24,153 nucleotides of DNA from CAZUGH01 sp964619785 (GTDB lineage: Bacteria > Bacillota > Clostridia > Lachnospirales > Lachnospiraceae): positions 1 through 24,153 of the forward strand of contig CAZUGH010000024.1 of NCBI GenBank assembly GCA_964619785.1, written 5' to 3'. Of the stretch, positions 7,346-15,498 are shown piece by piece. The first letter of the stretch is position 1, and each line of letters begins with the position of its first letter. Under the pieces are notes generated by a model, which was not told the DNA's origin, searched no databases, and was given only the letters and a program-made list of their open reading frames with translations. The translations under genes and the position numbers were made by a program.

Positions 7346-8146
7346 ATGCTACCAGGTGTTTATCTTGCCAAGAAAAAAAATGGTACGGTATATTATCGTT
7401 CCTCAATCACATACCATAATAAGCACATCAGCTTAGGCAGTTTTGATAATGAATTGTTGGCGTCGCGTGCTTACCTTGAAGCTGGTATGCTATTTTCTGA
7501 TGCTCGCATTTCACACCTTGATTATCACACGTCCAATCGTGTTCTAACCTTTATCAAATGGGTCATTCTTTGCAACTTTCGTGATAATGGCATGTATATT
7601 AAGACACCCATCTATATGGAAGACAAATCATTTCGGTATTATTTTTCCCGCCATGATTATCTTATCTTTGATGTTGATGATTTATTCTACTACTCCACGC
7701 ACTCCATCATGCGCCGTGGTGGACACTTGTTTGTCTCTGACTACGGTATGCAAGTCAACATCCTCTCTCGTTATGGCATAAAAAATTTTGCTGTCAGGGG
7801 AAGAGATTACGAATTTGTCAATGGCAATCATATGGATTTTCGGTATGATAATATTCATATTACCAATCGCTTTCACGGCGTTTCTCAAAAGCAAATACAA
7901 GGCAAATCCATATATGAGACAAGAATCCATATCAATGGAGACTTCATCGTCGGTAGATATGCAAACGAAATAGAAGCCGCCATTGCATATAACAAGGCGG
8001 CTACTATATTAATCAAAAAAGGGTATATTAAAAACTATCTAACAAATTATATTGAAGAAGCAGATTCAAGAGTATATAAAGATATCTTCAAAAATGTATC
8101 CATATCCAAGCGAATCAGAGAACTCCCACAAAAAGAAGAAGGATAA
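7346..8146 (+). CDS. AP2 / degenerate HNH / AP2 domain protein
   Basis: This 266-residue protein has an unusual domain order. An AP2-like DNA-binding domain spans about residues 4-50 (YYRSSITYHNKHISLGSFDNE, then SRAYLEAG). The middle, about 105-175, aligns by eye with the HNH core of AP2-HNH homing endonucleases, ending in VNGNHMDFRYDNIHITN. A second AP2-like domain spans about 177-225 (YETRIHINGDFIVGRYANE, then AIAYNKAA). At the place where the HNH family has its metal or catalytic histidines the sequence has other residues (NIL for the LHR-type motif, EFVNGN for DHINGN). It may therefore bind DNA without cutting it, which is inference. AAGGGGG precedes the ATG. The 3' end overlaps the DUF6142 gene by 32 bp on the other strand. 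No mobile element surrounds it. Confidence 0.7.
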   Translation: MLPGVYLAKKKNGTVYYRSSITYHNKHISLGSFDNELLASRAYLEAGMLFSDARISHLDYHTSNRVLTFIKWVILCNFRDNGMYIKTPIYMEDKSFRYYFSRHDYLIFDVDDLFYYSTHSIMRRGGHLFVSDYGMQVNILSRYGIKNFAVRGRDYEFVNGNHMDFRYDNIHITNRFHGVSQKQIQGKSIYETRIHINGDFIVGRYANEIEAAIAYNKAATILIKKGYIKNYLTNYIEEADSRVYKDIFKNVSISKRIRELPQKEEG

Positions 8147-8441
8147 ATCCCAGTGTCAGGATCCCATTCAATGTGATACCAATCGATGGTGTCGTAATAT
8201 AGATATCTTCTTGGCGAAGGCATCGAATACCAATGATAAAGCCAAACAAGGAAACAAGCATATCTAGCGTTCCAATATATCCATACCATGCAGGGGCATG
8301 TCCCTTCGCTTTACCAGCTCCAATAAACAAAACAAGCGTGACAATCAAGCACACAACACCAATTCCCGCGGACACAATGCCCATCATCGGATGTGTTTTG
8401 TCTGTAAACTGTATTTTTCTTCGCTTGCCAAACAGCCTCAT
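8115..8441 (-). CDS. DUF6142 family small membrane protein
   Basis: This 108-residue protein has a basic N-terminus (MRLFGKRRK) and three predicted membrane helices, roughly residues 19-41, 52-72 and 86-107. It resembles the DUF6142 family of Clostridia, whose role is unknown. The start overlaps the VanZ stop by four bases (ATGA), which implies translational coupling. It is the last gene of the pheS-pheT-vanZ run. Its final 32 bp overlap the 3' end of the convergent AP2-domain gene, and no separate terminator was seen. Confidence 0.7.
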   Translation of the reverse strand: MRLFGKRRKIQFTDKTHPMMGIVSAGIGVVCLIVTLVLFIGAGKAKGHAPAWYGYIGTLDMLVSLFGFIIGIRCLRQEDIYITTPSIGITLNGILTLGFILLLFVGVL

Positions 8442-8944
8442 GACAATCTCCCTTTCTCATCTCTTTTACCGATATGACCAATCACTTTCTTCGCAATGAT
8501 GTAGCCTACATATCCAATCACAACTCCAACTGTATTCAAAAACAAATCATCAACATCAAAACAGCCAACTTTGGTCAATAGCTGTACTGTCTCAACTGCC
8601 AGACTAAATAAAAATCCCAAAAATGTAACTAGAAAGAAATAGCGAAAATATCTACCGTTAACCGTCCTTTGTTTCTTCTGCTCCCGCATAATCACAGGAA
8701 CCAAAAATCCAAAAGGAATAAACGCAGCGACATTACCAACTACATTAATCAGGAAATATTCTGAGCCAACCCGTAATCGGTATTGAATATATCTGTCAAT
8801 CTCATGAAACAATTGAAAATTATACTGATACTCTGTATAGTGAACCGTTCTTCCATATCGCTCACTAAAAAAGAGGAAATACAATAAGAGTGCCATGTAG
8901 CACCAAAAGCAAAGTGTCAATAAGACACTAATTAGCTTTTTCAA
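8438..8944 (-). CDS. VanZ family membrane protein
   Basis: This 168-residue protein has about four hydrophobic helices and the VanZ-family pattern: an N-terminal helix, the NVVGNVAAFIPFGFLVPV block in the middle, and ETVQLLTKVGCFDVDDLFLNTVGVVIGY near the end. VanZ of Enterococcus contributes low-level teicoplanin resistance, but most family members have no tested function, so resistance should not be assumed. The start is a TTG at 8944, nine bases after AAAGGGGG. The only nearby ATG (8952) is in another frame and encodes just MHF followed by a stop that overlaps the TTG. It follows pheT by 26 bp and overlaps the DUF6142 gene by four. Confidence 0.85.
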   Translation of the reverse strand: MKKLISVLLTLCFWCYMALLLYFLFFSERYGRTVHYTEYQYNFQLFHEIDRYIQYRLRVGSEYFLINVVGNVAAFIPFGFLVPVIMREQKKQRTVNGRYFRYFFLVTFLGFLFSLAVETVQLLTKVGCFDVDDLFLNTVGVVIGYVGYIIAKKVIGHIGKRDEKGRLS

Positions 8945-8970
8945 AAATGCATTCCCCCTTTATATGGTTT

Positions 8971-11409
8971 CTACTGTCTGAGCTCGATTCCTAATTCAAA
9001 CATTTTCTTTAAAATCTTATCCATTACTGTCGTAACATCTTTATCTTCTAGTGTTCGATCAAGTGCACGGAATCGAATTGAATAAGCCAGTGACTTCTTA
9101 TCTGCTGCTAGCTGCTCACCTTCGTACACATCGAATAAATCATAATTTTCAAGTAACTTGCCACCATTCTCACGAATGATTGCTTCCACTTCACCAGCTA
9201 ATATCGACTTATCCATCACAAGACAGATATCACGAGTTATGGCTGGGTATTTTGCAACTCCTTCATATTTTACATCAAAGTTAGCATAATTTTCAAGCTC
9301 TTTTACATCTAATACTGCAATATATGCTTTTGTACCGATATTATACTTATCAGCAACTTCTGGATGTACCTCTCCGAGATAACCAATGACCGTATTATCA
9401 ATGATAATATCTGCCTTTCTACCTGGATGTAGATATGGTCTATCATCATTTGGATTGTATGTGATAACCTGATGAATTCCGAATTTAGCAAATATCGTCT
9501 CAATAATTCCTTTTAAGTCAAAGAAATCACCTGAATCATACATACCGAGTGTCATCATCATCTTCTCATCTGGAAGTTCTGTAAGTGGCAATGCCTTTGG
9601 TAAATAAATATTACCAAACTCATACAATTTAACACTCTTATTACGTCTGTTATAGTTCATAGCAAGAGAAGTTAGCATACCATTCAATGGTGTTGTTCTC
9701 ATAATGCTATAGTCTTCCCCTAAAGGATTCGATATAACAATACATTTTCTTAATTCATTATCTTCCGTAAGCAATAGTTTGTCAAATACTTTTGGACTCT
9801 CAAATGAATATGACATTGCTTCACAGAAACCAAATGACATAGCAACACTGCGTGCCAAATTCATAATCTGCATCTGTGGCTGAAGTTTTCCACAAGTAGC
9901 CTCACCACTTGGAAGTGTTGTAGGAATCTTGTCATAGCCATAAAAACGTGCAACTTCTTCTGCTAAATCAGCCAGACATTTGATATCCTGTCTCCAAGTA
10001 GGAACTTTCACTACCTTTTTGTTCGTATCCGCTGTCAAATCTACCATATTGAAATAACGTACCATCTCTTCTTCAGGAATCTCGGTTCCAAGAAGCTGAT
10101 TGATTTTTTCAACATTATATGCAACTTCTGTATCTTCTTTTACATTTGGATAAACATCCACACAACCACCAACAACTTCACCTGCACCAAGTTCTTCGAT
10201 TAACTGGCAAGCACGATTCATTGCTTCCATTGTATTGTTAGGATCCAATCCCTTCTCAAATTTTGCCTGCGCATCTGTACGCATACCAAGCTTCTTACCA
10301 CTGAGACGAATATTGGTTCCATCAAAGCAAGCTGCTTCAAATAGCATTGTTTTTACATCATCTGTTATCATGGAGTTCTGACCACCCATAATACCTGCGA
10401 TACCAACTGGCTTCTTGCCATCACAAATCATGAGAATTGACTCATCTAATTCTCTCTCCTGGCCATCAAGCGTGATAAACTTCTCACCTGATGAAGCGTT
10501 GCGGACAACAATTTTCTTATCCTCTATTGTATCTAAATCATAGGCATGCATTGGCTGAGCAAATTCTTCCATGACATAATTCGTAATATCAACAATATTG
10601 TTGATTGGACGAATACCACTTGCTGCAAGTCTTCTCTGCATCCATTCTGGTGATGGAGCAAGTTTGATATTCTTCACAACACGTGCCACATAACGCGAAC
10701 ATAATTCTTTATTCTGCACATCTACAGAGATATAATCCTCTGTCTTCTCCTGATTGCCTGTAGCGGTAACAACAGGTGGTACAAATGGTTTGCGGAAAGT
10801 AGCTGCCACTTCTCTTGCAATACCTACAACACCAAAGCAATCAACACGATTTGATGTTACTTCATATTCAAAGTTTGCATCATGAAGACCCAACAATTCA
10901 ACGGCATCACTACCGATTGCTGCATCCTTGTATGCCTCGCTGTCACTAAGAATATAGATTCCATCCTCTGCTGCATCTGGGTACATATCTGTATTAGAAC
11001 CCAATTCAAAGATTGAGCACATCATACCGTTTGATTCGATACCACGAAGTTTACCCTTTTTAATCTTGGTTCCACCAGCAACCTTGTTGCCACTATGGTC
11101 AGTTGCTACACAACCACCATCTAAAACAACAGGCACCTTGTCACCCTCTTTCACATTGGGTGCACCAGTAACAATCTGAATTTCATCGCCAGCTTCATTC
11201 ACCTGTACCTGGCAAACAACTAGCTTATCAGCATCTGGATGTCTCTCAATTTTATTAATTTTTCCTACAATAATCTTTTCCAAATTCTCATCAAATTTCT
11301 CGAAGCCTTCCACTTTTGTTCCTGATAGTGTCATGGCATCCATATATTCTTGTTCTGTGCACTCAAGTTCTGGCACATAAGCTTTAATCCATGATAATGG
11401 TGTATTCAT
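8971..11409 (-). CDS. pheT: Phenylalanyl-tRNA synthetase beta subunit
   Basis: PheT is the large subunit of the (alpha-beta)2 PheRS, which charges tRNA-Phe. At 812 residues it has the full bacterial architecture. A tRNA-binding OB fold lies at about 40-150 (IVGKINKIERHPDADKL). The B3/B4 editing domain follows (GIRPINNIVDITNYVM), then B5 and the inactive class II-like core (YSFESP, YNRRNKSVKLYEFGN). The FDX-ACB anticodon-binding domain occupies the last 95 residues, beginning near YPAITRDICLVMD. GAGGAGGG precedes the ATG. It starts 13 bp after the pheS stop and is controlled by the T-box leader upstream of pheS. Confidence 0.97.
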   Translation of the reverse strand: MNTPLSWIKAYVPELECTEQEYMDAMTLSGTKVEGFEKFDENLEKIIVGKINKIERHPDADKLVVCQVQVNEAGDEIQIVTGAPNVKEGDKVPVVLDGGCVATDHSGNKVAGGTKIKKGKLRGIESNGMMCSIFELGSNTDMYPDAAEDGIYILSDSEAYKDAAIGSDAVELLGLHDANFEYEVTSNRVDCFGVVGIAREVAATFRKPFVPPVVTATGNQEKTEDYISVDVQNKELCSRYVARVVKNIKLAPSPEWMQRRLAASGIRPINNIVDITNYVMEEFAQPMHAYDLDTIEDKKIVVRNASSGEKFITLDGQERELDESILMICDGKKPVGIAGIMGGQNSMITDDVKTMLFEAACFDGTNIRLSGKKLGMRTDAQAKFEKGLDPNNTMEAMNRACQLIEELGAGEVVGGCVDVYPNVKEDTEVAYNVEKINQLLGTEIPEEEMVRYFNMVDLTADTNKKVVKVPTWRQDIKCLADLAEEVARFYGYDKIPTTLPSGEATCGKLQPQMQIMNLARSVAMSFGFCEAMSYSFESPKVFDKLLLTEDNELRKCIVISNPLGEDYSIMRTTPLNGMLTSLAMNYNRRNKSVKLYEFGNIYLPKALPLTELPDEKMMMTLGMYDSGDFFDLKGIIETIFAKFGIHQVITYNPNDDRPYLHPGRKADIIIDNTVIGYLGEVHPEVADKYNIGTKAYIAVLDVKELENYANFDVKYEGVAKYPAITRDICLVMDKSILAGEVEAIIRENGGKLLENYDLFDVYEGEQLAADKKSLAYSIRFRALDRTLEDKDVTTVMDKILKKMFELGIELRQ

Positions 11410-11422
11410 CTCGGTCCCTCCT

Positions 11423-12442
11423 CTAGAACTGTTCTAAGAAACGTTTGTCATTTTCATATAAAAGTCTCATATCGTCGATCTCATATTTCAAAAGTGCGAT
11501 ACGCTCTAATCCTACACCAAAAGCAAATCCGGTGTACACATTTGGATCAATTCCACTCATCTCTAATACGTGTGGGTGAACCATACCACAACCTAGAATC
11601 TCAATCCATCCTTCACCCTTACAGAAACGACATCCCTTGCCACCACATTTGAAGCAAGTCACATCCATCTCAGCACTTGGCTCTGTAAATGGGAAATGAT
11701 GTGGGCGGAATTTAACTTTCGTATCCTCACCGAACAACTGTTGTGCAAACTGTTCTAGTGTTCCCTTCAAATCAGAAAAAGTGATGTTCTTATCAATAAC
11801 AAGTCCCTCAATCTGATGGAAGGATGGAGAATGTGTCGCATCTACTTCATCAGAACGAAATGCTCTACCAGGTGAAATCATACGAATTGGAAGCTTTCCT
11901 TTTTCCATTTCATGAACCTGAACGGAGGATGTCTGTGTACGAAGTAAAATATTACTTGTAATATAGAACGTGTCCTGCTCATCCTTAGCAGGGTGATTAG
12001 CTGGAATATTCAAAGCTTCAAAGTTATAATAATCATACTCAATCTCTGGTCCGGCAACAACTTCATATCCCATTCCAATAAAGATTTCTTCTACCTGTTC
12101 TCTTGCAATCGTATTCGGATGACGATGACCAAGTTCTGGTTTGTTACCAGGCAATGTTACATCAATTGTCTCTGCTTTAATCTTGGCTTCGCGAATTGAT
12201 TTTTCAAATGCGCTCTTGCGCTCCTCAAGCTTACTCTCAATCTCCGCTCTCGCATCGTTAACCATCTGTCCAATCTTTGGTCGATCTTCTGGTGCCACAT
12301 CCTTCATGGATTTTAACACACTAGTTAATTCTCCTTTTTTTCCAAGAAACGCTACGCGAATATCATTGAGTTTTGTCAATTCGTCTGTGTTTTGAATCTG
12401 TTCAAGTGCATCGTTTATGATGCCTGTCAATTTTTCTTTCAT
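11423..12442 (-). CDS. pheS: Phenylalanyl-tRNA synthetase alpha subunit
   Basis: PheS is the catalytic subunit of PheRS, here 339 residues. An N-terminal coiled-coil of about 85 residues, which contacts tRNA, precedes the class II catalytic core. Motif 2 is visible as FRSDEVDATHSPSFHQIEGL, and motif 3 as FGVGLERIALLKYEIDDMR near the C-terminus. A Cys-rich insert (CFKCGGKGCRFCKGEGW) is present, as in many Firmicute PheS proteins, and may hold zinc. AAAGGAAG lies before the ATG at 12442. Its leader contains a Phe T-box riboswitch and an additional array of hairpins. Confidence 0.97.
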   Translation of the reverse strand: MKEKLTGIINDALEQIQNTDELTKLNDIRVAFLGKKGELTSVLKSMKDVAPEDRPKIGQMVNDARAEIESKLEERKSAFEKSIREAKIKAETIDVTLPGNKPELGHRHPNTIAREQVEEIFIGMGYEVVAGPEIEYDYYNFEALNIPANHPAKDEQDTFYITSNILLRTQTSSVQVHEMEKGKLPIRMISPGRAFRSDEVDATHSPSFHQIEGLVIDKNITFSDLKGTLEQFAQQLFGEDTKVKFRPHHFPFTEPSAEMDVTCFKCGGKGCRFCKGEGWIEILGCGMVHPHVLEMSGIDPNVYTGFAFGVGLERIALLKYEIDDMRLLYENDKRFLEQF

Positions 12443-12490
12443 GACTATCTTCCTTTCATAGTTAATTCATACGTTGCAAGCACACATCAC

Positions 12491-12639
12491 TGTGGCTCGT
12501 TGTCTACACTCGAGTAGGTTCCCTACTCGAGTATGACAACCTGTCCATCATCTCATGACTTCGTCATTCGATGATGGACAGTCGCCACATAAGCAGATTG
12601 TCGTGCAAGCACGAATCTGCTTATGTGGCTCGTTGTCTA
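12491..12639. repeat. Three abutting long hairpins flanked by a 16-bp direct repeat
   Basis: TGTGGCTCGTTGTCTA occurs at 12491-12506 and 12624-12639. Between and overlapping the copies are three back-to-back palindromes. The first is 12499-12540, with an outer GTTGTC/GACAAC and an inner 11-bp arm ACTCGAGTAGG. The second is 12541-12581, with a 12-bp arm CTGTCCATCATC and an inner ATGAC-TTC-GTCAT. The third is 12584-12629, with a 16-bp arm GCCACATAAGCAGATT and an inner CGTGC-AA-GCACG. All arms pair perfectly. A decayed partial copy of the third unit extends to 12474. It lies between the T-box terminator and the pheS ribosome site. No U-runs follow, so these are not terminators. Confidence 0.85.
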
Positions 12640-12642
12640 TAC

Positions 12643-12908
12643 AAAAAGTCCCTTGCAAGATAATAATATCTTACAAGGGACGAATATACTCCGCGGTACC
12701 ACCCTGATTCTCATCAAATGATGAACTCTCATTACATGCGTAACGTGCATCCACGTTGCTACCTACCAGGATTCCTTCAATAGCACGGCTCCAGTGCGAA
12801 ATTCTGCAACTATCTGAACTTAACAGGGCTCCCAGCCGATGACCCCGTCTCTCTGTAAGAAATATAGCGCATGCGGGCAGTCTGCCCACACCTTCATAGC
12901 CTTTATCT
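12643..12908 (-). ncRNA. T-box riboswitch, phenylalanine-specific, controlling pheST
   Basis: The minus strand carries the hallmark T-box sequence AGGGTGGTACCGCGG (12705-12691) and an upstream AGAGAG Stem I motif. The rho-independent terminator pairs GTCCCTTG-T-AAGATA with TATCTT-G-CAAGGGAC (12681-12648) and is followed by TTTTT. Uncharged tRNA pairing stabilises the competing antiterminator and lets pheST be transcribed. The best specifier candidate is UUC (Phe) at 12800-12798 in the context GAAUUUCGCACUGGAG. A second UUC at 12817-12815 cannot be excluded by eye. The transcript should start near 12908. Confidence 0.93.
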
Positions 12909-12914
12909 TTGATA

Positions 12915-12944
12915 AGAATAGCACACTCCGTTTTTCAATGTCAA
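12915..12944 (-). promoter_or_regulatory. SigA-type promoter of the pheST T-box leader
   Basis: On the minus strand a perfect TTGACA (12944-12939), an 18-bp spacer and TATTCT (12920-12915) precede the T-box leader. The divergent yihY promoter begins 27 bp away. Confidence 0.75.
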
Positions 12945-12970
12945 GCCTTAATTCAAATTCTATTGAATAT

Positions 12971-12999
12971 TTGTCAGTATTCTGGGAATATGTTATAAT
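12971..12999 (+). promoter_or_regulatory. SigA-type promoter of the YihY gene
   Basis: TTGTCA (12971-12976), a 17-bp spacer and a perfect TATAAT (12994-12999) with an upstream TG (extended -10) form a strong promoter 32 bp before the start codon at 13031. Confidence 0.8.
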
Positions 13000-13030
13000 A
13001 CATATACTTATTTTCGGAATGGGGATTCAT

Positions 13031-13861
13031 ATGAAATTTTTAGAGAACATCCTTTGGTTTTCAAAAGAATATGGTGATAATGATATCTCGGCACACTCTG
13101 CTCAGGTATCCTTTTTTGTTATGATTTCAATTTTCCCTTTTGTCCTCTTACTAATCACCTTAATTCAATATCTCCCAATTGATCAGCTGACGATTTTTCA
13201 ATTTGTCGAGAAAATCACACCCGCTTCGTTGTCTCCTACGATAACCTCCTGGGTTAACGAAATTTATAAGCATTCTGCAAGTGCAGTTGTTTCCGTAACC
13301 TTAATCTCAACATTATGGGCTAGTTCAAAAGGATTTCTTGGTATCTCTGCTGGCATTCGTAAGATTTATCGCAATGATATGAAGCCCAATTTCATACTAG
13401 CGCGCTTATTAGCAATTGTGTATACACTTGCTTTTTCTGTTATGATTGCCATTTCATTAGTCATCCTCGTATATGGCAACACATTGTTTACCATTATTAA
13501 CAATCACATTCCTTATATTGGCGAGATATTTAATACCATCTTTCCTTTTCGTTTGTTGATTGGATTTTCCATCTTTGTACTATTTTTTGTACTCATCTTC
13601 ACCTTTATACCAGGTCGCGGCACTCGTATGCGCACACAAATTCCAGGAGCGCTGATTACTTCTATCTTGTGGATTGTGTTCTCATACCTCTACTCGATTT
13701 ACATTGATTATTTCTCCAACATGTCATCTCTGTATGGCAGTTTGACTTACATTGTTGCCTTCATGTTATGGCTCTACTTCTGCATCAATTTTATATTCCT
13801 CGGTGCTGAGGTCAATGTGTTCCTTCTAAAACATTCGTCCCAGGATAATAATAAGCAATGA
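13031..13861 (+). CDS. YihY/BrkB family inner membrane protein
   Basis: This protein of 276 residues has about six membrane helices. It shows family features such as the early block NDISAHSAQVSFFVMISIFP, the LISTLWASSKGFLGI segment, and the late LYGSLTYIVAFMLWLYFCIN helix ending in GAEVN. The family (once labelled ribonuclease BN by mistake) has no settled function, although envelope or transport roles have been proposed. The start at 13031 has GGGG seven bases upstream and follows a strong promoter. An in-frame ATG at 13019 adds four residues with no good ribosome site. The open frame also extends upstream to 12839, across the promoter and T-box DNA, which is not real coding. Its last 50 bp overlap the convergent SpoIID-like gene. 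Confidence 0.88.
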   Translation: MKFLENILWFSKEYGDNDISAHSAQVSFFVMISIFPFVLLLITLIQYLPIDQLTIFQFVEKITPASLSPTITSWVNEIYKHSASAVVSVTLISTLWASSKGFLGISAGIRKIYRNDMKPNFILARLLAIVYTLAFSVMIAISLVILVYGNTLFTIINNHIPYIGEIFNTIFPFRLLIGFSIFVLFFVLIFTFIPGRGTRMRTQIPGALITSILWIVFSYLYSIYIDYFSNMSSLYGSLTYIVAFMLWLYFCINFIFLGAEVNVFLLKHSSQDNNKQ

Positions 13862-15493
13862 TTTCTAGATAGCTTTTTCCCATCTTCGCCATTCCATCTG
13901 CTCCACACTGACTCATACCCACACCGTGTCCAAAGCCGCCTCCGTTTAGCACGAATTTTCCCTTTTCTTTTTTTACTTCAAAGAATGCACTCGGTAACAT
14001 GGTAAGTCCACTTGCATTCGATTGGTCTTTTCTCTGATAGGTTGCATCTTTTCCTGCCAGCAAAAGGCGCACATTGTATTCTGAATAAACACGAATTGTT
14101 TTCTTGCTTCCCTCGATTTCAATCGTCGTAACAATTCCACTTTTCCCTCTTCGAATCACACGTACCCCTTCCACTTTACCAATCGCCCCTGGCTCTTCTG
14201 CCACATAACGATTTCCCTTTTTCACCCGGATATAGGACTTACTAACCTTGTATCGTTGATTGATATGTGCCTTGATTTGTTCCCGAATACTCTTCTCGGT
14301 GAGCGTCACCTGCCAACGATACCACGGAGCCCCATAGTCATAACAATTCGCATCCTCACCAGAGATAAATTCATGAAAAGACGCTTCTGAATCCAGATTA
14401 TTACCTTCACGTTCAGATAGATACGGAACCTTTTTTGTATACCACACATCTTGAGAACTTGAAGAGCTCCCACACGACGTTGAATAGAAATATGTAGTGG
14501 CAACTTGATTCTCCCACCATGCAACCTGTGCTTTTGTCTCATTCACAGCCCTTTCGCTATTATCATTCCCCTTAATATTGTTGTACACCTGATAAGCAAC
14601 ACTGTCATCAACATGTGCTCCATAACGATGAAGCCGATTCGCACGAATCTGTTCTTTTGCATAGCTTCTTGCGCATACTGCCTGTGCTTTCAACGCCTCC
14701 ACATGATANNNNNNNNNNNNNNNNNNNNNNNNNNNNNNNNNNNNNNNNNNNNNNNNNNNNNNNNNNNNNNNNNNNNNNNNNNNNNNNNNNNNNNNNNNNN
14801 NNNNNNNNCTTTTGCATAGCTTCTTGCGCATACTGCCTGTGCTTTCAACGCCTCCACATGATAATTCGTCGTCATCCCTCCTTGCACCACCGTAAGTCCC
14901 TTCGTCCCTGACACAACAACCTTCTCATGATAGTAACCTTGGTATCCATCCGTCATAAGCAGCACACGAATAATCTCTGTTTCATCTGGCTGCGTCAGCA
15001 TAGGTCCAATCAATGCACTTTGTATCTCCCCATCCACTACCACAAAACTTGTGTTTGAATACCCCACAATTATCTGGGAAAATTCAGCCATCGTCACCGT
15101 CTCTCCCAACTGATACACTTGAAGTTTCGAGGAAAATGGAAGCCAGCCATACTGTTCTAGCTCCAATCCATTTTCCTCCACGGTAAGAACTTTACCCGAT
15201 ACAGTATCCGGCTTCATCGCAATCTTTGTTACCAAGCCATCCATAACACTCACATCAGCCACTCCTGCTGTCAATGCGCTTGTTGGCTTTCCTTGTAATG
15301 GATACTCGTTTACACTCCCTCCCTCAAGTACACGAACGGCCCCACCCGTTATGGTTGTAATGTATACATTGTTTTTCTTATTAATGATGCCTTTCTTAAG
15401 TTTCGATTCACGAACGCATTGCCAGGTGTAATACCCTAGAACTCCTGCACAAAGCAACACAAAAACCAAGAAAATTCGAATAATCTTCCACAT
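13812..15493 (-). CDS. SpoIID/LytB domain protein (interrupted by an artefactual gap)
   Basis: SpoIID-family proteins are lytic transglycosylases that cut glycan strands in peptidoglycan; SpoIID itself drives engulfment. This protein has an N-terminal membrane anchor (about residues 4-22) and a long N-terminal region of about 190 residues. The SpoIID domain begins near YHVEALKAQAVCARSYA, where Glu214 corresponds to the catalytic glutamate. The C-terminal hallmark GFGHGVGMSQCGADGMAKMGKSY is present. The 100-N gap at 14709-14808 is flanked by an identical 55-bp copy on each side. Collapsing it gives one frame of 508 residues with a continuous domain. It is longer than classical SpoIID (about 340), so it may be a vegetative or sporulation relative. 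The ribosome site GGAGGG sits inside the terminator-like hairpin at 15499-15535. Confidence 0.85.
14709..14808. other. Assembly gap of 100 N with a 55-bp duplicated flank
   Basis: Bases 14654-14708 and 14809-14863 are identical. This is what remains when two contigs that overlap by one k-mer (k = 55) are joined with a default N spacer instead of merged. Confidence 0.95.
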
Positions 15494-15498
15494 AAAAC

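Noticed and set aside
8438..8944. Glycopeptide resistance locus based on the VanZ call
   Set aside because: No vanHAX, vanR or vanS genes are present; VanZ-family proteins are common and mostly unrelated to resistance.
12499..12629. Integron attC site or CRISPR repeats
   Set aside because: The outer GTTGTC/GACAAC arms do not fit attC core sites, the three hairpins have different sequences, and there are no regular spacers or associated genes.
12499..12629. Additional transcription terminators after the T-box
   Set aside because: None of the three hairpins is followed by a U-run on either strand.
12671..12889. A 72-codon open frame on the minus strand
   Set aside because: It lies wholly within the T-box leader RNA and has no ribosome site; the sequence is explained by the riboswitch.
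12839..13030. N-terminal extension of the YihY gene
   Set aside because: The extension crosses two promoters and T-box DNA; a strong promoter and ribosome site place the start at 13031.
14654..14863. A 55-bp direct duplication inside the SpoIID-like gene
   Set aside because: It flanks a run of exactly 100 Ns and collapsing it restores the reading frame, so it is an assembly overlap and not a biological repeat.
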